The notes under the pieces: generated by a model
What the model was told of the DNA's origin: nothing
Database searches by the model: none
What the model saw: only the letters and a program-made list of their open reading frames with translations
Assembly: GCA_963854565.1 (NCBI GenBank)
Contig: CAWKZT010000015.1
Coordinates: forward strand, 1-23,025
Length of the DNA: 23,025 nucleotides
Direction of reading: 5' to 3'
Origin: CAWKZT01 sp963854565
Lineage (GTDB): Bacteria; Actinomycetota; Acidimicrobiia; Acidimicrobiales; JAHEJN01
Program-made: the position numbers and the translations under genes
Part shown: piece by piece, positions 1 to 6,779 of the stretch
Layout: each line of letters opens with the position of its first letter
Numbering within the stretch: position 1 is the first letter of the stretch

Positions 1-95
1 CCCACCACCCCCACGCCGAGAACGAAAAGGGATGGGGGAACGGCAAGGAATGAGGGGAGAATGGGGGAGGGTTTGCGCATTGAGCCGACACACTG
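1..95. other. G-rich upstream segment before the ABC-F gene
   Basis: No gene is visible here. The plus strand has G-runs at 34-38, 54-57, 63-67 and 69-71, with a C-run near 8-12 that could pair with 34-38. An in-frame TGA at 81-83 limits the following gene to starts after 83. The strongest purine-rich, SD-like run (63-71) is about 24 bases from the GTG at 96, too far to be a normal ribosome binding site. The segment may be a leader or the tail of an upstream gene outside the window. Confidence 0.4.
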
Positions 96-1856
96 GTGGC
101 AATGGTTCTTATCGACGTGGACAAGGTCACTATCACCCGTCCCGAACGCGATCTCTTTCGAGACGTCTCCATCACCATTCACGAGACTGACCGAGTTGGC
201 ATCGTCGGCATTAATGGCACTGGCAAGTCCACACTTCTTCGGGTAATTTCCGACGAAGCGGAAACGGAGAGCGGCGAGGTTCGCCGTGGCAAAGGCGTAC
301 GGATCAGCTTCCTGGATCAACAGGCCTCTTTGCCACCCGGCACCGTGAGGAATGCCGTCGGCGAATCGTGGGAAGCCGACTCGGTAATCGACCGACTAGG
401 CATGACACCGTTCTTGGATGTTGACGTCAGCGAGCTTTCTGGCGGGGAAGCGAAACGGGTAGCGCTTGCCAAAGCACTTCTAGCGGAGTCAGATCTGTTA
501 ATCCTTGACGAGCCCACCAACCATCTAGATATGGACGCTATTGCTTGGCTTGAGGATCGTCTCGCCCAGCATCGGCGGGGACTTCTTCTCGTCACTCATG
601 ATCGGCATTTGTTGGATCGAGTAGCCACCCGCGTGCTTGAACTTGACCGCGGTGGCGCGTACAACCACACCGGTGGTTACCAGGGTTACCTCGATGGCAA
701 GGCTGCTCGAGAGGAGCATGCCGCGACCGTTGACACAAAACGTCGAAACCTCGCCCGCACCGAATTGGCGTGGCTGCGCCGTGGTGCTCCGGCACGGACG
801 AGCAAGTCGAAGTCTCGTATTGAACGAGCTGAAAAACTTATCGACACTAAGGCACAAGCTGCGGCTCGATCCGGTGACATGAACCTGCACATGGGGACAC
901 CCCGTCTAGGCAAGACGGTTGTGGAGCTAGAGCAGGTGACCTACTCACATCCAGGGACGGTCGAACCCCAGCTAAAAGATGTCACGTTGCGCCTGGACCC
1001 CCATGAGCGCCTCGGTGTTGTGGGGCTGAACGGTGCGGGCAAGTCAACGTTATTGGGGCTCATCGCTGGTCGCCTTCAGGCTGACTCGGGCGAACGGGTG
1101 GAAGGCACGACCGTCAAATTGGCCGAGTTCCATCAGCGGGGCCCCCACATCGACCTTGACCAACGGGTTATCCAAACGGTCGGGAACGGTGGCGAACCGT
1201 CATGGCGTGACAAAGTCATGCTTGAGCGGTTTTGGTTCGATAGCGACGTGCAGCATTCTCCGGTGCGCCTGCTATCAGGTGGTGAGCGTCGTCGGTTACA
1301 GCTCGTGCTCACCCTGCTGGAATCCCCGAACGTGTTGTTGCTCGACGAGCCGACCAATGACCTTGACCTAGACACCCTTCGAACCCTCGAAGAATTTCTC
1401 GACGACTGGCCCGGCGCTCTTATCGTGGTGAGCCACGACCGGGCCTTCCTGGAACGCACAGTGGAAGACGTCGTCATCGTGGAAAACGGACATGTGGGCC
1501 GAGTTCCAGGTGGCTACGAAGCGTGGGAACAAGCGCGCCGCGACAACCAATCGGGCACCCTCGCAGTAGCGAAGGCCGCCACCGCCCAAAGTGCGAAAGA
1601 CACTGCGGCGAAGAAGATTGTTGTGACAGGCCGTTCGGTGCCGAGCATTCGTCACGACCTGAAACAGAACGACAAAGCGTTAACTAAGGCCGAAAAGGCT
1701 CGCGATCGCTTGCACGTGCAAATGGAGACCACAACCAATCACGCCGAGCTGGCCGAAATTGGCAAGGGAATACAGCAGGCCTCAACTGATGTTGAAGTGG
1801 CCGAGGAACGATGGCTCGAGCTGAACGAAGAACTCGAAGATAGGTTGATCCAATGA
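96..1856 (+). CDS. uup: ABC-F family ATPase, Uup-like
   Basis: Cytoplasmic ABC-F protein with two ATPase domains and no membrane segments; the family acts on the ribosome, and Uup is also tied to DNA and ribosome-assembly phenotypes. Domain 1 has Walker A GINGTGKST (residues 38-46), signature LSGGE (114-118) and Walker B ending DEPTNHLD (138-145). Domain 2 has Walker A GLNGAGKST (310-318), LSGGE (393-397) and DEPTNDLD (about 417-424). The linker carries AWLRRGAPARTSKSKSRIE (225-243), typical of Uup, and residues about 525-586 form the charged coiled-coil tail of Uup. The length of 586 residues is near the 600-650 usual for Uup. The start is GTG 96; ATG 102 is equally possible, and neither has a well-spaced SD. 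The gene overlaps the next by ATGA. The family call is firm; the Uup subgroup is likely. Confidence 0.93.
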   Translation: MAMVLIDVDKVTITRPERDLFRDVSITIHETDRVGIVGINGTGKSTLLRVISDEAETESGEVRRGKGVRISFLDQQASLPPGTVRNAVGESWEADSVIDRLGMTPFLDVDVSELSGGEAKRVALAKALLAESDLLILDEPTNHLDMDAIAWLEDRLAQHRRGLLLVTHDRHLLDRVATRVLELDRGGAYNHTGGYQGYLDGKAAREEHAATVDTKRRNLARTELAWLRRGAPARTSKSKSRIERAEKLIDTKAQAAARSGDMNLHMGTPRLGKTVVELEQVTYSHPGTVEPQLKDVTLRLDPHERLGVVGLNGAGKSTLLGLIAGRLQADSGERVEGTTVKLAEFHQRGPHIDLDQRVIQTVGNGGEPSWRDKVMLERFWFDSDVQHSPVRLLSGGERRRLQLVLTLLESPNVLLLDEPTNDLDLDTLRTLEEFLDDWPGALIVVSHDRAFLERTVEDVVIVENGHVGRVPGGYEAWEQARRDNQSGTLAVAKAATAQSAKDTAAKKIVVTGRSVPSIRHDLKQNDKALTKAEKARDRLHVQMETTTNHAELAEIGKGIQQASTDVEVAEERWLELNEELEDRLIQ

Positions 1857-2494
1857 GTGTTGATACCAATTTGGCAGAAGAAACGACCGTAGACAATGTT
1901 GTCATGTCGGTGAGCGACGAAGCACTCACAAAAGTGCTCGAAGTTCGCAGCGCCGAAGAAGACCCTGAGAGCTTTGCGTTGCGCGTCGAGGTCACGGGTA
2001 TTTCCGGTGTCGAGTTCAGTTACGACCTTTCCGTGGATCCGTTAGCCGAGGCCGACAAAGATGATGTCATCTACTCAGTTGGCGAGTTGTCGGTAATTAT
2101 TCCGGGTAACAGCGTTGGACGGCTGCAAGGCGCCACACTTGACCTGCCATCTAATCCGGTACAGGGCGGATTAGTTATCCGTAACCCAAATCGCCCCAAC
2201 CCTCTCGACGGTTACGAGATCGAACTCAGTGGCACTATTACCGAGAAGCTGCAACAGCTTCTGGAACAACGCATTAACCCCGCGCTTGCGTCTCATGGTG
2301 GGACCGCCGAGTTGCTCAAGGTCGAAGACACCGTCGTTCACATCCTCATGGGTGGCGGATGTCAGGGTTGTGCCATGAGCGCCGCCACGCTTCGTGAGGG
2401 CATCACCGTGATGATCAGCGAAGCAATTCCAGAGATCACCCAAGTAATCGACGCCACCGATCACACCGAAGGCGAAAATCCGTACTTCGAGTAG
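1853..2494 (+). CDS. nfuA: NfuA-like Fe-S cluster carrier protein
   Basis: Scaffold or carrier that receives an iron-sulfur cluster and passes it to target enzymes in the cytoplasm. Residues about 18-115 resemble the degenerate A-type carrier (IscA/HesB) domain found in NfuA, without its cysteines. Residues about 128-205 are a NifU C-terminal domain with the cluster-binding pair C170-x2-C173 in GGGCQGCAMS. The length of 213 residues suits the NfuA architecture (E. coli about 190). The start ATG overlaps the previous stop (ATGA), implying translational coupling with the ABC-F gene. It ends six bases from the convergent stop of the small cysteine-rich gene. No other Fe-S assembly genes are in the window. 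Confidence 0.92.
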   Translation: MSVDTNLAEETTVDNVVMSVSDEALTKVLEVRSAEEDPESFALRVEVTGISGVEFSYDLSVDPLAEADKDDVIYSVGELSVIIPGNSVGRLQGATLDLPSNPVQGGLVIRNPNRPNPLDGYEIELSGTITEKLQQLLEQRINPALASHGGTAELLKVEDTVVHILMGGGCQGCAMSAATLREGITVMISEAIPEITQVIDATDHTEGENPYFE

Positions 2495-2500
2495 GGCGTT

Positions 2501-2695
2501 CTATTGCCCGACGTAGGGCCCGTCGGTGTTGCCAGTGAGATCTTCTTCGGTAAGTTCGATATCCCAGCGATCGAGGCAATCAGCACACCGGTACGCCACC
2601 ACATCGCCGGCCTTGAAGCCTTCCGGGCGTTCGAACGTAAGGAGATGGCAGTTGCCGAGGCAATCAACACATACAATTTCGGTAGGAATTGCCAT
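2501..2695 (-). CDS. small cysteine-rich (zinc-ribbon-like) protein, unknown function
   Basis: A 64-residue acidic soluble protein with C9-x2-C12, C16 and C37-x2-C40, a spacing suggesting a zinc ribbon or other metal-binding knuckle. I do not recognise a named family. It is preferred over the overlapping plus-strand frames because of the paired cysteines and because it fills the gap exactly, its stop lying six bases from the convergent nfuA stop. There is no SD before ATG 2695. A TACAAT hexamer lies on the minus strand at 2708-2703, seven bases upstream of the ATG, so the message may be leaderless. It is divergent from rsmD. Confidence 0.68.
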   Translation of the reverse strand: MAIPTEIVCVDCLGNCHLLTFERPEGFKAGDVVAYRCADCLDRWDIELTEEDLTGNTDGPYVGQ

Positions 2696-2731
2696 GACGG
2701 TGATTGTATGACCGAAACAGATTTGTAATGG

Positions 2732-2774
2732 TGCTGGCCCTGTCCTGGGTCAGCCAGCATGAGGCCCTTGGGCC
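2732..2774. repeat. two adjacent inverted repeats upstream of rsmD
   Basis: TGCTGGC (2732-2738) is perfectly complementary to GCCAGCA (2753-2759), giving a 7-bp stem with a 14-base loop. Immediately after is GGCCCTTGGGCC (2763-2774), a second perfect inverted repeat. Both sit in the 94-bp gap between the divergent cysteine-rich gene and rsmD, just before the rsmD start. They could fold in an rsmD leader RNA or act as a protein-binding site. No T-run follows, so a terminator is unlikely. Confidence 0.5.
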
Positions 2775-2789
2775 GAAGAACAGGAAACA

Positions 2790-3335
2790 ATGCGAATTCA
2801 GTCAGGCTCGGCTAGAGGCCGCAAACTCGTTGTGCCGGTGGGAACAATTACTCGCCCCACTACTGATCGCGCCCGCGAAGCTGTGTTCAATTCGTTGTTC
2901 AGTGCTGGCGGGATAGAGGATGCCACCGTGCTGGATCTTTTTGCCGGCAGCGGGGCGATGGGCCTCGAAGCATTGTCACGCGGTGCCGCTCATGCCACGT
3001 TCGTTGAGACAAATCGCCAAGCGCTCGATGTCATCCAGGAGAACATCGCCACGCTCGGGTTCGCCGATAGAGCGACCATTGTGACCCTTGATGCCGTCCG
3101 CTATATGGCCAGTGCATCAGCATTTGACCTGGTTATTTGTGACCCTCCCTACGATTTCGACGGGTGGGATGAACTGCTATCTTGCATCAGTTCTGAACTT
3201 CTTGTTGTCGAGTCTGATCGGCCGGTCGAGCTAGGTCCCCGCTGGGAGTCATTCAAGCAGGGCCGGTATGCGGCTACCGTGGTTGAGTTAGCTAGATTGG
3301 TTCACCCATCGATTGCCCCGGAGTCCCAAAAATGA
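2790..3335 (+). CDS. rsmD: 16S rRNA (guanine(966)-N(2))-methyltransferase RsmD
   Basis: SAM-dependent methyltransferase that modifies G966 (E. coli numbering) of 16S rRNA during small-subunit assembly. The N-terminus MRIQSGSARGRKL followed by TRPTTDRAREAVFNSL (residues 21-36) is the RsmD signature. The SAM-binding motif is DLFAGSGAMGLEALSRG (49-65) and the catalytic motif is DPPY (118-121), which is (D/N)PPY in N-methyltransferases. The length of 181 residues is normal. ATG 2790 has AGGA at 2782-2785, a little close. It overlaps coaD by ATGA; the rsmD-coaD pair is widespread in bacteria and supports both calls. Confidence 0.95.
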   Translation: MRIQSGSARGRKLVVPVGTITRPTTDRAREAVFNSLFSAGGIEDATVLDLFAGSGAMGLEALSRGAAHATFVETNRQALDVIQENIATLGFADRATIVTLDAVRYMASASAFDLVICDPPYDFDGWDELLSCISSELLVVESDRPVELGPRWESFKQGRYAATVVELARLVHPSIAPESQK

Positions 3336-3808
3336 CACGTGTGTTGTACCCAGGATCATTTGATCCGGTTCACAACGGCCATGTCGAGCTCGTAGAGACG
3401 GCGGCGCGCCTCTTTGACGAAGTCTTGGTTGCCGCGATGCGCAACCCGGCCAAGGATCCACTGTTTTCCCTCGAAGAGCGCGATGCCATGTTAAGCGAGA
3501 CATTTGCGCATCTTCCCAATGTGCGGACCACGATGTTCTCGTCACTTGTTGTCGACTTGGCCCGCGACGAGGCCTGTGATTTCATTGTGAAAGGTCTTCG
3601 TGCGGTGTCCGACTTCGAGAGCGAACTGCACATGGCGCATATGAATACCGCTGTTTCCGGTGTTGAGACCGTGTTCATTCCGTCATCGTCTACCAACTCG
3701 TTCATTGCTTCTCGTCTCATTCGTGAGATTTCCCGATTTGGGGGCAACGTAAATTCGATGATTCCTGTGTCAGTAGCCACCCGATTAGTAGAAAAGTTTC
3801 CCAAGTGA
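3332..3808 (+). CDS. coaD: phosphopantetheine adenylyltransferase CoaD
   Basis: Converts 4'-phosphopantetheine and ATP to dephospho-CoA, the penultimate step of CoA synthesis. The nucleotidyltransferase motif GSFDPVHNGH (8-17) has HNGH in place of the commoner TxGH. GLRAVSDFESE (88-98) is the substrate-site segment of CoaD, and the ISS-like stretch SSSTNSFIASRLIREI spans 118-133. The length of 158 residues is standard. The start overlaps the rsmD stop (ATGA), and its own stop overlaps the GTG of the next gene. Its product feeds the carrier-protein and lipid genes downstream, since CoA supplies the AcpP prosthetic group. Confidence 0.95.
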   Translation: MTRVLYPGSFDPVHNGHVELVETAARLFDEVLVAAMRNPAKDPLFSLEERDAMLSETFAHLPNVRTTMFSSLVVDLARDEACDFIVKGLRAVSDFESELHMAHMNTAVSGVETVFIPSSSTNSFIASRLIREISRFGGNVNSMIPVSVATRLVEKFPK

Positions 3809-4575
3809 GTTACCCCGACGACCCCTATCCGAGGCGCGGTGACCAAAGCAACGAAATCGATTGGTCCAGCGAGAACGATCCCTACCAAGGGCCGGAGCAG
3901 CAGTACCCGGATCAGCAGTTTCAGGAGACTGCTTACCCTGATGGCCAGCGTAGCGAACCGCAGTATCGTCAACCCGCACCTGCGGCGACCCCTGGGGCTC
4001 CGACCTATGAGGCCCCCGAGGTTGAAGCAATGCTTCGTCGGGTGGCTGATCTCATCGAAGCGGCTCGTCCAATGCCACTATCTGCCTCGTCGATGATCAA
4101 CAAAGAAGAGGTACTTAGCCTGCTCAGCGAGGTCCTTGCGGCTATGCCTGACGAGCTCCGCGCCGCCCGTTGGCTGTTGAAGGAACGCGAAGAGTTTTTG
4201 GCCCGGGTTCGTCGAGAAGGCGAAGAGATTCTTGATATGGCGCGCGCCCGTTCAGAACGCATGGTGCAGCGGACCGAGGTCGTGAAAGCGGCAGATACCC
4301 GTGCTCGGCACATCGTTGAGACCGCCGACAGTGAAGCGCGCCGCATGCGGTTAGAGGTCGAGGACTATTGCGATCAGAAGCTCGGCAGCTTCGAGATTAT
4401 CCTTGATAAGACCCAGCAAATTGTGGAACAAGGACGCGCTCGTTTGCAGGGTAATCCGCTTGGCAATGTGGCGGCCGAGGTATCCCAGCAAATCGGTGAC
4501 ATGCCCAACCCCGATGGTGCTGACCCAGGTGGGTTCTTCGACCAAGAACATCACGACCCTTACCCCAATAGGTAG
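3805..4575 (+). CDS. DivIVA-like coiled-coil protein, probable SepIVA homologue
   Basis: 256 residues. Residues 1-70 are hydrophilic and rich in Pro, Gln, Tyr and Asp, probably disordered. Residues about 70-225 are a long charged helix rich in Arg/Glu/Ala, typical of a coiled coil such as DivIVA or an ATP-synthase-b-like protein, with no membrane segment. In mycobacteria the DivIVA-domain septation factor SepIVA (Rv2927c) lies just before the DUF177 gene, rnc, fpg and smc. The same order here makes a SepIVA homologue the best reading. GTG 3805 overlaps the coaD stop (GTGA). The coiled-coil nature is seen directly; the septation role is inferred from position and family. Confidence 0.68.
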   Translation: MSYPDDPYPRRGDQSNEIDWSSENDPYQGPEQQYPDQQFQETAYPDGQRSEPQYRQPAPAATPGAPTYEAPEVEAMLRRVADLIEAARPMPLSASSMINKEEVLSLLSEVLAAMPDELRAARWLLKEREEFLARVRREGEEILDMARARSERMVQRTEVVKAADTRARHIVETADSEARRMRLEVEDYCDQKLGSFEIILDKTQQIVEQGRARLQGNPLGNVAAEVSQQIGDMPNPDGADPGGFFDQEHHDPYPNR

Positions 4576-4580
4576 TTGTT

Positions 4581-5114
4581 GTGGCTCGACCTAGTCCCCA
4601 CGATGGTTGGATTATTGATCTAAAGCGCCTTCGGCGCGAGTTCATAGGTCGTACCGCTGTGGATGGTCAGCACATGGTGAGCGATCTCACCTTGGGCGTC
4701 GCGGCAGTGTCTGATGGCAACGTCACTGTGGACCTCACTGTTGATGCAACCCGGAACGACGTAACGGTGCAGGGTTCGCTCACCTCCACCTGGCGCAGCG
4801 AGTGCCGTCGTTGCCTGGGCGATGTGTTTACTCCAATTGAAACCGACGTGTTCGAGGTCTTTCAAGAAACACCCGTAGAGGGCGAGACCTGGCCGATTGA
4901 TGATCATCACATCGATCTCGAACCAGCTATGCGCGAGATCATTTTGTTGGCTTTACCGGTTGCCCCGCTTTGTGGGGATGATTGCCGCGGCGTAGAACTC
5001 GATACCGACACTCATGTGTTGCTCGAGACTGAAGAAGAGGCCAAAGCAGAAGCGGCCGAACCTGCTCCAGACCCGAGATGGGCCGGACTGTCCGAGTTGA
5101 CCTTCGACGAATAG
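4581..5114 (+). CDS. DUF177 (YceD-like) protein
   Basis: DUF177 members commonly sit just before rpmF, and the plant relative DUF177A is needed for 23S rRNA accumulation, so a role in large-subunit assembly is likely. The sequence has the family's cysteine pairs, C75-x2-C78 in ECRRCLGD and C131-x3-C135 in APLCGDDCRG; the last cysteine of the usual DCxGLC motif is replaced (V138). The C-terminus is acidic and ends in DPRWAGLSEL, as in many family members. The 177 residues match the usual length. GTG 4581 lies five bases after the previous stop, with a weak AGG at 4570-4572. Its place before rpmF agrees with other bacteria. Confidence 0.88.
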   Translation: MARPSPHDGWIIDLKRLRREFIGRTAVDGQHMVSDLTLGVAAVSDGNVTVDLTVDATRNDVTVQGSLTSTWRSECRRCLGDVFTPIETDVFEVFQETPVEGETWPIDDHHIDLEPAMREIILLALPVAPLCGDDCRGVELDTDTHVLLETEEEAKAEAAEPAPDPRWAGLSELTFDE

Positions 5115-5129
5115 GCCAAGTCTGGTTTC

Positions 5130-5180
5130 GATGCCATGTCCGATAGCATCTACTGGTTCGTTCGGGGTGTCCCCTGAACC
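5130..5180 (+). promoter_or_regulatory. structured leader upstream of rpmF
   Basis: The 90-base gap between the DUF177 gene and rpmF can fold into two hairpins: GATGC 5130-5134 with GCATC 5146-5150, and GTTCGGGG 5160-5167 with CCCC 5171-5174 plus GAAC 5176-5179 (8 bp, three-base loop, one bulged T). The second ends ten bases before the SD (CGGAG, 5191-5195). No T-run follows. It may control rpmF translation or process the message; this is inference from the fold only. Confidence 0.45.
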
Positions 5181-5204
5181 ATGTTGATCTCGGAGTTCAC
5201 TGTT

Positions 5205-5384
5205 ATGGCAGTACCAAAGAAGAAAACCTCAAAGGCCAAGAGCCGCAGCCGTCGTGCCTCCGCATGGACGCTTTCTCGCTCTAGTCGTAGCACCTGCCCA
5301 CAGTGCAGTGCCACTAAGCGCCCCCATCACGTATGTGGAAACTGTGGTCACTACGCCGGCCGCACCGCAGTCGAGGTCGACTAA
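5205..5384 (+). CDS. rpmF: 50S ribosomal protein bL32
   Basis: Small basic protein of the large ribosomal subunit. The start MAVPKKKTSKAKSRSRRA is the L32 signature, followed by the zinc ribbon C31-x2-C34 and C44-x2-C47, so this is the zinc-binding (C+) form. The length of 59 residues is typical. ATG 5205 was chosen over the in-frame ATG 5181 because CGGAG at 5191-5195 gives a nine-base spacing and because the family begins with AVPKKK. It is three bases from plsX; DUF177-rpmF-plsX is a classic order. Confidence 0.96.
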   Translation: MAVPKKKTSKAKSRSRRASAWTLSRSSRSTCPQCSATKRPHHVCGNCGHYAGRTAVEVD

Positions 5385-5387
5385 CTA

Positions 5388-6389
5388 GTGTCTTTGCCCG
5401 TCGCTATTGATGCGATGGGGGGCGACAATGCCCCCGAAGCCATTGTTGCTGGGGCTTGTTTAGCCGCCGATAAAGGCATTGCAGTGGCACTGGCCGGTCC
5501 ACCCGCGGTTATCGAACCTTTGTTAGGTGGACGCACCGATATTGCAATTATTTCTGCGTCCGAAGTGATTGCCATGGACGACGATCCAGGCAAATCCGTT
5601 CGCACCAAGAAGGATGCTTCGATGGTGCGAGCCGCCGAAGCGGTGCGCGATGGTAACGCCTGCGCATTCGTTGGAGCGGGAAACACCGGCGCCACTATGG
5701 CAAGCGCTTTGCTGCGTATTGGCCGTATCAAGGGTTACCACCGGCCAGCTATTGCTACCGGCCTGCCAATTCTGGGCGGCGATCGCCCCAACATCTTGCT
5801 CGATGCTGGTGCTAACGCGGAGTGCACCGCCGACATGTTGGGCCAATTTGCTCGTATGGGTGCCATTTATGCACGGGCTCGCTTTGGCGTCGAAACTCCC
5901 AAGGTTGGCTTGCTTTCCATAGGTGAAGAAGCTGGCAAGGGATCACCGTTGGTTAAAGAGGCCTACCAAGTTCTTGACCAACCCGAATGGCAGCAAGCCG
6001 TTTCGGCCCGTTTTGTCGGCAACGTCGAAGGTCGCGATCTGTTCGACCCGAGTGTGGATGTCATTGTCACCGATGGATTCACCGGCAATGTGGCGCTGAA
6101 GACGGCCGAGGGCGTGTCCAAGATGATTATCGACGGACTGTTCGGGGCCTTCGATACATCCGATGAGGCCCGTGAAGGCGCCAAACTGCTCACTCCAGCC
6201 TTGCTGCCGATGTACAACGACATGAACCCCGATGCCATCGGTGGTGCGATGCTGCTAGGGCTCAAGGGTGTGTGCGTGATCAGCCATGGGGCATCATCGC
6301 CTAAGGCGATTCTAAGCGCTATCGAACTTGCGAAAGAAGTAGCCGATCGCGATATGGTCGGGTCGCTCACCGCAGCTGCCAACTTGTAA
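5388..6389 (+). CDS. plsX: phosphate acyltransferase PlsX
   Basis: Makes acyl-phosphate from acyl-ACP, which the PlsY acyltransferase uses to start phospholipid synthesis; PlsX is a peripheral membrane enzyme. The N-terminus SLPVAIDAMGGDNAPEAIV is diagnostic (DAMGGD at 8-13), NTGATMASALLRIGRIKG lies near 99-116, and TDGFTGNVALKTAEG begins at 228. The length of 333 residues is normal. The GTG start is three bases after rpmF, so the two are co-transcribed. It is followed by acpP, whose product carries its substrate. Confidence 0.96.
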   Translation: MSLPVAIDAMGGDNAPEAIVAGACLAADKGIAVALAGPPAVIEPLLGGRTDIAIISASEVIAMDDDPGKSVRTKKDASMVRAAEAVRDGNACAFVGAGNTGATMASALLRIGRIKGYHRPAIATGLPILGGDRPNILLDAGANAECTADMLGQFARMGAIYARARFGVETPKVGLLSIGEEAGKGSPLVKEAYQVLDQPEWQQAVSARFVGNVEGRDLFDPSVDVIVTDGFTGNVALKTAEGVSKMIIDGLFGAFDTSDEAREGAKLLTPALLPMYNDMNPDAIGGAMLLGLKGVCVISHGASSPKAILSAIELAKEVADRDMVGSLTAAANL

Positions 6390-6428
6390 CAAACAATTGG
6401 CGCCGCTGTGACTCATCCCACAGGGTGG

Positions 6429-6459
6429 TTGGCGAAAAGGCATCAAATACTAGTAAACT
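6429..6459 (+). promoter_or_regulatory. possible promoter for acpP
   Basis: The 96-base gap after plsX has TTGGCG at 6429-6434 and TAAACT at 6454-6459, a -35/-10-like pair separated by 19 bases. The region around 6440-6459 is the most AT-rich of the gap. It would let acpP-rnc-mutM be expressed apart from plsX. The match is weak. Confidence 0.3.
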
Positions 6460-6485
6460 GCGCGCCGCAACCAGTGGAGAAGACG

Positions 6486-6779
6486 GTGCCTGCAGAAACA
6501 AACATGGAACGAACCCCTCTTGATCGCCCCGCCATTTTGGCCCTCGTCAAGGATCGGCTCGCCGATATTTTGGAAATTGAACCTTCCGATATCAACGAGG
6601 GCGATTCCTTTGCCGACGATCTCGATGCTGATTCTTTAGCGCTTATCGAGTTAGTCGAGTCACTCGAAGAAGAAGTTAACGAGCGCCATTCGGGCTTCCG
6701 CATCGAAGATGATGATCTTGAAGATCTCAAAACCGTCCGCGACGCCGTCGATTTCGTCGATTCAAGCATCAACTCCTGA
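6486..6779 (+). CDS. acpP: acyl carrier protein
   Basis: Carries growing acyl chains on a phosphopantetheine arm. With the start at GTG 6486 the protein has 97 residues, and the attachment serine is S50 in DADSLALIELVESLEEE. It is strongly acidic, as ACPs are. GTG 6486 is preferred to the upstream in-frame GTG 6408 because GGAGA at 6476-6480 is spaced about six bases and the extra N-terminus would not look like ACP; ATG 6504 is another option. EVNERHSGFRIEDDD has a few more residues than the E. coli helix II-III link. Its TGA stop probably overlaps the start of rnc. Confidence 0.93.
   Translation: MPAETNMERTPLDRPAILALVKDRLADILEIEPSDINEGDSFADDLDADSLALIELVESLEEEVNERHSGFRIEDDDLEDLKTVRDAVDFVDSSINS

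Noticed and set aside
3370..3972. Minus-strand open frame of 200 codons over coaD and the SepIVA-like gene
   Set aside because: Both plus-strand genes are well supported and the antisense translation is Ser/Arg-rich with no recognisable domain.
6406..6423. CTGTG...CACAG inverted repeat after plsX as a terminator
   Set aside because: Only a 5-bp stem with an 8-base loop and no T-run; too weak to call.
6408..6485. GTG 6408 as the acpP start
   Set aside because: The added 26 residues are not ACP-like, and GGAGA sits correctly for GTG 6486.
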